DNA of 64,000 nucleotides from Anoplolepis gracilipes (Eukaryota > Arthropoda > Insecta > Hymenoptera > Formicidae), in NCBI RefSeq assembly GCF_047496725.1, contig NC_132983.1:8124501-8188500 (forward strand). Reading direction: 5' to 3'. Each line of letters starts with the position of its first letter. Position 1 is the stretch's first letter. Position numbers and translations under genes: made by a program. Of this stretch, positions 57,900 through 64,000 are shown piece by piece. The notes below the pieces were generated by a model. That model did not search any database and was not told where the DNA came from. It saw nothing but the letters and a program-made list of their open reading frames with translations.

Positions 57900-58217
57900 T
57901 CAAATTAGTTTCGCGTGTTCGCTGGGTTCGACCATTGGTTTTGAGGTAGGGAGGTGGCATGTGCAGAATATTAGCACGATGCTATCAGAAGAAGGTGTAA
58001 GCATTGGTCTTAGGGTAGGAGTGCCGTATGTGCAGAATATTAGCACGATATCGGCTAGGTAGGGGTAGTAACGAGCGTGCAATTGTCTGCACCACCACGT
58101 CGTTGGTTTGGTTAATGGTCGAAACCAGGTCTGTTGAGGGTCGGATTGGAACTTAATATGACGCTGAACGTAGAAAATGCCGACTGGGTTCAGGTACGTT
58201 TCGGTATTAATGCACAA
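57900..58217 (-). CDS. Doubtful ORF with internal repeat (105 aa)
   Basis: Open from 58217 to 57900, just upstream of the MPKI ORF. It has FRPLTKPTTWWCRQLHARYY and then a twofold repeat (SIVLIFCTC / DIVLIFCTY) from a 69-bp DNA repeat (GTGCAGAATATTAGCACGAT at 57959 and 58029 on the plus strand). Could be coding, a leader, or chance. Confidence 0.25.
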   Translation of the reverse strand: MCINTETYLNPVGIFYVQRHIKFQSDPQQTWFRPLTKPTTWWCRQLHARYYPYLADIVLIFCTYGTPTLRPMLTPSSDSIVLIFCTCHLPTSKPMVEPSEHAKLI

Positions 58218-58693
58218 TGAGATTTCGTAAATATATGTATATTTTGACTAAACTTAGATTGGATGGTTACAGTGGTGATGCGTGAATATAAATCAGAGAG
58301 CTATCGGCACGGAGAACTGACGCAGGGTGTATGGACGTAGTATAATGAAATAACGATATAATATGCGCTCGCGTGAATGACGTTGAAGTGGAACTGTATG
58401 GAATAGGATCACGTACTGAAATGGAAACGAATGTGGATATGGAAAGTGTGTTGACTTGGAACAGGGTTTGGAAATGGAATCGCGTATCGAAATAGAATTG
58501 CAAGGATGAGGAGCATTTCTAGAGAGAGAAGTGCATCGCTCAGAGTCTCGAATTGATGTGTGGATTTTTGGGACTGTTTCAAGGTCCCTCGGTTTGTGCG
58601 GGTCAGGGTTGAAGAGTGGGGTGGACGCGTAGGAAGGGTTATCTAAGTGTTCGGAATAGCGGGGGTGTCTGTGAATTTGCAACTACAGTTACA

Positions 58694-59736
58694 CATTTTT
58701 ACTTTAACATAATTATGTGTTTTAATTATGCCAATTGATTCGTTTCGTTATTCTGTGCATAAAAGTATTAGAATAAGAAAAGAGAGAAAATAAATAGAGT
58801 TTTTAATTTACTTTAAATTAATATTTAATATTAATATATGTATAATTTAATCATTAAAATTTAAAAAAATTTTATGAAGATATCTAAATTTTTGTAATAT
58901 TACGCAGCATAACGTTATCTTCCCCAAATTAGTTACATTTTTATATAAGTATTGTAAATTTACAGTTAAATGCTCGTTGGTTCATTTGTGATAAACCATC
59001 AATTCGATCAGATATCGATATTGTGTTATAAACCCGGTAAAAAATTTTTATATATAATCAGACAAAAATAGTCGTATCTAAATATACAAATTTATATACG
59101 AAATTTGTCCATTTTATATATGATTATATATAATTATTAATAATTATACATAAAATGTTGCAGGCATTGTGTATAAGTATGTATAAGCTTACATATACAT
59201 AATTCTAATTGTAGCTATCAATCCATTTATATATAAATATACGTAACGTTTTATACGGTGTCATCTATAATAATTATACATATTTTTACACAATTGTGTT
59301 GAATTCTGTATAATAATATTCAATTCTGCATAACTATACATAAGAAATTTTTTGTCTGGAATTAAAATTTTGAGTTTTGTAATAATACAATTACGAAAAA
59401 TATTTTAAATCACGAATTATCATTTCTACACGTTTATTTATATGTAATTATAAATTTAATTACAAACGGATGCAAGTTTACAATTACTGTTCTAGTGAAT
59501 CTCAAAATTACTTATAATGATACATGTATATATATATATTTTTTAGCAAATTTTTTTACGTAAATAGAAAAAAAAATACGCAATCATAAATAAATTAATA
59601 TTTAATTAGAATAATCATATGTTTTTTTGCTATATATGAAACCGAACTTCTAATATTAATATAATATAATTATAATTTTACGAATGCCGGCATTCGATGC
59701 GCAGGGTTCAGCCATGTTTCTTGAAGGAATAAGAAA
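58694..59736. other. AT-rich spacer
   Basis: No gene, tRNA or repeat unit recognised; dominated by TATATA-type sequence. Confidence 0.6.
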
Positions 59737-59886
59737 GAAAGCATGACATAAGCGCGAGAGCGAACGAGACGCATATAGAGACAACGCGGTGTCCTATAGC
59801 TCTCTCGCTCATTCCTCCTGCATTCAAGCGTAGAGTGAGTGAGGCAGTGCTACAGGACACCACTAATCACGTCTTGTCATGCTTTC
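59737..59886. repeat. Long hairpin
   Basis: GAAAGCATGACATAAGCG at the left and GTCTTGTCATGCTTTC at the right pair; inward GGTGTCCTATAGCTCTCTCG pairs with CAGTGCTACAGGACACC-region and CTCGCTCATTC with GAGTGAGTGAG. Loop about 20 nt. Either a MITE or a structured RNA. Confidence 0.6.
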
Positions 59887-60971
59887 TCTCTCGATCGTGC
59901 GGCTTGCGCTAAGGATGCAACATCGGATTGCCTCCCACTTTTTTCTCCTCCGCCGCGCTTCAAGTGACACGTACGTACGCGCTGCATGTGTATGTGACGC
60001 TCTCGGTTGTCATACACGTACGTACATACACATTTACCGACGGACACCATTTATGCCGGTGCGTGTACATCAAGAACATAAGCAAATATTCTTATTAATA
60101 TTATGATTCAAATCTGTTTCATCATAAATGATAATTTTATTTCTCTATTTGTTATTATCTTAAATATAATTTTTATATATTACAATTGTAAATTTGAGAA
60201 CTTATGTATTTTTATGTAAATATTATTTATGTAAATTATTAAAAAATTTATGTAAATATTATGATTTACACCTTACTATTATTTTACATGTTAAATTCTT
60301 TAATTAAAATTTAATATTTTTTATAAAAAATTAATTTTTTTACATTCTTATTTTAATCGTAACATGCATATGCACATATAAAGTTTGTATCACTACATTC
60401 TTACTAAATTTCTATCAAGCATTATTTTTACTTAATTACCTAAAAAATGTATAAGTTATTTTAGCATTATTAATAATTTTATTTACTCTATAACTGTAAA
60501 GAAATGCTCTTAAACGATCACATCATAATGTTTGTTTAAAGTTGAGTTCTACAAATTTGTGTTTGCGTATCTCTATTTTAAATCTATTTTTACTGCTAAG
60601 CAAAAATAAAGAATTGCTGTATAATAAACAGAATTATTTAATTAAGATTTCGCACACTTTATCATAAACAAGAAATTAATTGGAAAATTTTATGTGACTT
60701 TTATCACATTTATTATCATGTTACACACACACAAACACATTGTATTTTCATATAATATACAAATTATATAATTATCACAATTGTTTAACAGCGTTTTTTT
60801 TGTTTACCTAATTGTTAAACATTTGCGCAAAAATAATATAATATACATTTAATAAGATTATAACAATTAATCAAAGTAAACAACTTGTGGTATTAAAGAA
60901 AATTTATGTGTAAAAATCATGCGTTTATACTAATTATACTATTAATCAAAATTGTTCAAATGTTGCAATAA
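59887..60971. other. AT-rich spacer
   Basis: A CACGTACGTACG motif recurs near 59970 and 60015. Otherwise no gene or repeat recognised. Confidence 0.55.
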
Positions 60972-61566
60972 AATGTGTTACGTCCTGTCCCCTCCACGTT
61001 TTTCCTCCCACGAAATGAACAATAATCGTCCGATCGATCACAAAAAAAAACGGGTCGCGCAATAGAAAAGAACCGTTATTATCAAATAATGTTTAGACCT
61101 ACTAAAAACGATATCTAAACAAACACCGGAAGGGATCAATAACGAAATCCTCTAAACAACGAAACAGACAAACACGGCTGCATAATCTTAAGAAAGAAAC
61201 AAATAATGCCGCTACGCACTGTCGGCCCCACGTCTTTACCTTCTATAAAGATAAAGCAATAATTGCCCGACCAGTCATAAGAGGGCCGCGGAATGAAAAA
61301 AATGTTTTAAACATTGATCGAAACAAATCGATGTTCAAAGAAATGACCGAAAGCGAGATCCTCTAAATAAATAATGGATAAAAACAGCCGCATAATCCCA
61401 GGAGATAACCAAATGAAGAATCTCCAAATTTTCTAAGAGGCCGTACAGAGCCCATCAATCAGCAACAATCAAAAATAAGGAGGAGAAGGATCTCACCGAA
61501 CGACAGCTTTTACACGTCAAAATCTCAAAAATACTCCCGCCCAAATTGTTAACACGCCCTCAAGAT

Positions 61567-61578
61567 TTAATATAAAAA
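61567..61578 (+). promoter_or_regulatory. TATA box of the LTR-like element
   Basis: TTAATATAAAAAGGGAAG, also kept in copy 1 at about 41080-41090. Transcription would start about 30 bp downstream, near 61600. Confidence 0.6.
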
Positions 61579-61791
61579 GGGAAGACTCGCGCATTACCTT
61601 CATTCCAAAATTTAAAATCAGTTGACAGTACATCAGATTCATTTCGGTCGCTCGCTGACTCAAGCAATTCATCTATACTACGGGAGTTCCGTTTACGTCT
61701 CAAAACTATTAGAGTCAGTGCTCAACAAGACGACCCGCCGAGTAAGACCACAACTACACCAGCAGCTAGGACGCAACCAATCTGCCTAAGT

Positions 61792-62322
61792 AGTAAGTTT
61801 AATTTCCTTCTCTTTTGGTTTGTTTTTTTTTCATCGTCTCCCTTCCCCTTTATTCAACCTTATTCTTTATTTAAAGTGCCTAAAATCGCGTCGACCCGCC
61901 GATTCTCGCGAGCAAATCGAGACAATAGATCGGACGACACGACCGAGAACGAAATCAACAGTTTAGATTCCCCCTTTTCGTCACCGCAGTATTCGCGCTG
62001 TTCCACCCCGTTAAAAACCCTTTTCCCATCTACTCATAGTTACCCTGAAGTAGATTTTCCTTCCCCATCGTATTCCCCCGTACCCCTTTCACCTTCAGTC
62101 ATCGATATATCCGACGATTCACCGCCGTCGTCTTCTCTAACATTTTCCGATTCCTCGTCCGTAATCCTCTCGGATAATTCATCGAGCCACACGATAGAAT
62201 TACCCGACTCCTCTTTGGAATACTCTCCAGCAGACTCTGACACCTCTGCGCTTCCCTCCTTAGAATCAAAACTTGCATCCATATCCGATTCCGCTCTCTC
62301 CGATCTCTCCTCAGCATTATAG
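61792..62322 (+). CDS. Ser/Pro-rich MPKI protein with splice-made start codon (copy 2)
   Basis: Exon 1 ends CCTAAGTA|GTAAGT at 61792; exon 2 starts TTTAAAG|TGCC at 61877. The A at 61792 joins TG at 61877-61878 to form the ATG. The protein starts MPKIASTRRFSRANR, then is Ser/Pro/Asp-rich to a stop at 62322 (about 149 residues). Compared with copy 1 an 11-bp insertion near 62296 changes the C-terminus. The high similarity of the two proteins, against drift in the flanks, hints at constraint; not tested. Function unknown. Confidence 0.62.
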   Translation, partial: SKFNFLLFWFVFFSSSPFPFIQPYSLFKVPKIASTRRFSRANRDNRSDDTTENEINSLDSPFSSPQYSRCSTPLKTLFPSTHSYPEVDFPSPSYSPVPLSPSVIDISDDSPPSSSLTFSDSSSVILSDNSSSHTIELPDSSLEYSPADSDTSALPSLESKLASISDSALSDLSSAL

Positions 62323-62895
62323 ATAGCGTCTTCGAAGACATCGACATCGCGCAGTAACACATATAACACCGTTCCCAAATTATAATTATTATTATTTTTC
62401 TTTTTTTCTTATTATAAACTATTGTACAAATACCAACCAGAATAAAATCTTTAGACTCGCACTCGTTCCCCTTCTTTTCTGGTTGATGACCTCCGTACTT
62501 ATGTAACACCCGCGATCCACACACACACACTCATACAAATAATATTAAGGCGGATATCAATAAAGTTATATGTATAATGGTAGGGATCAATTGAATAAAT
62601 GTTAATTTAAAAATTAAATGATCGGTAAACTTATTTAACTCCCTCACTCCCTCCACGCGAAAGATCACACAAGGTCCCGTCCCGCGTAAAAGAGATTCGA
62701 TTCTCTTACCAAAAAGAGACCACCGAGAGAGAACGTTCGCATAACAGAGTAATAACGACACCCGTCGTTTACCTGTTTGCTAACCTGCAGCTCACTCGAC
62801 CGAGTCACTCGCCGATAAGACTTTTGACATCGGAACAGTTCTTGTTACGCCCTTCCTCTGACCCATCCTCTCTACGGGCCTGGACGTAACAAATG

Positions 62896-63799
62896 TTATA
62901 AAGTGTTATTTTATATAAATAAGTACTGTCCAAAATTACCTGATCAATTCTTTGAAGCGACGTTTAATTGAAACGATACTCAAATGTTTAAAATGTTTTA
63001 AAATGTTTTAAATGAAATATTGCAAATTTTTTCAAGCAGATACATGTGTCAGTAAAACAAATCTCTGCAAACTGACAATGCACATCTGAGGCTTATACTT
63101 ATAATATTTCAAGAACGTATAAATACTTATAATAGTGTATTACAATAATAATAATATAAGTGATCTTATATCTCGAGAGGTAAGTTAAATCGTATTTGAT
63201 TAAAAACAACACATTTGATAAAGGTTTACTTACACTCGAATTGTTTTCATTTTTATATGTATAGAGGATATATTCCTAATTAATAAATCCCGAGATAATA
63301 CATCCCGAGAAAAAATGGATTTAACATGGTCAGATGTAAACATACATAATTAGATATGAAAAGATCTGATCACATGTGTAATTTTATATGATCATATATA
63401 ATATCCGAAAAATGGTGATGATCTTATGTGACCATATCTTTATATAATCATATTTCGTTAAATTTTAAAATAATTATATACATATATGAAAACAGATCTA
63501 GCTGAATATAATTATATCTTTATTTATATAATTATATCTTATTTTTTTAAGATTATATCATGCTAACTTTCGGATATTATTATATATGTTTAAATTATAT
63601 CGCGTCAAATTTCAGATTTAATTATATATGGAAAAATTATATATGGTCAGATCGCGCCAAATTTCAGATATAATTATATATAATTATAATAAATTCATTT
63701 TTTTGAGGATTGTTTGAAGAATATACAAGGATCTTAGATAAATGTTTATTCAAGTTAAATATAAGTTTGCATTTGCATTTATATATCATTAATCTAATA
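62896..63799. other. AT-rich spacer
   Basis: Several loosely repeated AATTATATATAATTATA-type and TCAGATATAATTATAT stretches between 63400 and 63690. No gene seen. Confidence 0.5.
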
Positions 63800-63945
63800 A
63801 GTCAAGTTTGTGTCGTTAGAAAGACTGACATTGAAAACGGTGCAATAATAAAACAAAATGTCAAGTTCGTGTCGTTAAAAAAGTCTGACATTGAAAATAA
63901 CGATGTGATAATAAAACAAATTATCAAGTTAACGTCAAAAAAATT
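63800..63945. repeat. 65-bp tandem repeat
   Basis: GTCAAGTTYGTGTCGTTARA ... GACATTGAAAA ... ATAATAAAACAAA repeats from 63802 and 63860, with a partial third from about 63922. Confidence 0.7.
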
Positions 63946-64000
63946 GGCGTGCAAAAGTATATTACTAAAATGTATATGTATAATATTGTTTCAACTTGCT

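Larger units (their letters stand above)
56331..58693 (-). mobile_element. Insertion of unknown type in the hAT gene, with small ORFs
   Basis: The right-to-left end is GTGACGTAACA at 56331, like the GGACGTAACA end of the 1.9-kb LTR-like elements. The other end could be TGTAACTGTAG at 58693, but the flanking bases (CTAT against CATT) do not match. Three ORFs lie on the minus strand. Whether they belong to one element is not certain. Confidence 0.35.
60976..62891 (+). mobile_element. LTR-like element, copy 2, complete, with 4-bp duplication
   Basis: Starts TGTTACGTCC and ends GGACGTAACA; AATG stands on both sides (60972-60975, 62892-62895). Inside, in order: TATA box (TTAATATAAAAAGG, about 61567-61578), exon 1, an 84-bp intron (61793-61876), an ORF, and AATAAA (about 62439). 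TG...CA ends and a 4-bp duplication suggest a Gypsy-type solo LTR of unusual length (1916 bp). The partly deleted relative at 39838-41748 lacks the intron, showing spread through spliced RNA. No gag or pol is present. Confidence 0.78.

Noticed and set aside
58267..58682. Minus-strand frames of 78 and 129 residues
   Set aside because: Low-complexity Ser/Thr/His/Pro-rich and overlapping in two frames; no conserved motif.

Overview
The window looks like repeat-dense nuclear DNA of an insect, plausibly a hymenopteran such as an ant; this is an inference from the transposon types, AT-rich background and small spliced genes, with no species-diagnostic gene present. There is no bacterial-type operon, rRNA or CRISPR array. 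Most of the 64 kb is transposable elements (TEs) nested in one another, and almost all TE genes are broken by frameshifts or stops.

Layout. Positions 1-5522 are the near-identical inverted copy of 41749-47266; the left arm runs off the window edge. Each arm carries the 5' half of an R1-type non-LTR retrotransposon, a stretch of a TATA-bearing repeat, a 152-bp tandem repeat and a solo LTR with a 4-bp target duplication. The 36.2-kb spacer holds: a MULE-like transposase pseudogene fused to a USP-like (C19) peptidase module (5560-8732); a small spliced gene with an RG-rich tail (10590-11861); a second 152-bp array (12549-13445); two LTR-like promoter modules in opposite orientation (13450-17690); an ORF1-only R1-like element (17690-19775); an R2-type zinc-finger fragment (19776-20360); a nearly full-length but decayed R1-like element (about 21660-29616); a second small spliced gene encoding a Pro/Ala/Gly/Tyr repeat protein (31952-33135); and a pogo/Tc5-like DNA transposon (33666-39543) that contains a whole Tc1-like element with about 1-kb inverted repeats and an 818-bp (GT)n tract. 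The spacer ends inside an LTR-like element (39838-41748).

Right of the second arm the R1-like element continues to about 50771, followed by an inverted 5'-UTR piece, a third R1-like ORF2 fragment split by a MITE, an LTR-like stretch, a hAT pseudogene cut by an insertion, a cluster of three unrecognised small ORFs, and a complete 1.9-kb LTR-like element (60976-62891) flanked by a 4-bp duplication. The rest is AT-rich intergenic DNA with hairpins and short repeats.

The strongest unusual signals are: (i) the 1.9-kb LTR-like element is a self-contained small gene whose ATG is formed by splicing, and its second copy is precisely intron-less, so it passed through spliced RNA; (ii) the MULE transposase-peptidase fusion; (iii) two small three-exon genes with repetitive C-termini; (iv) the very recent 5.5-kb inverted duplication; and (v) a one-sided 409-unit GT expansion in a transposon arm.
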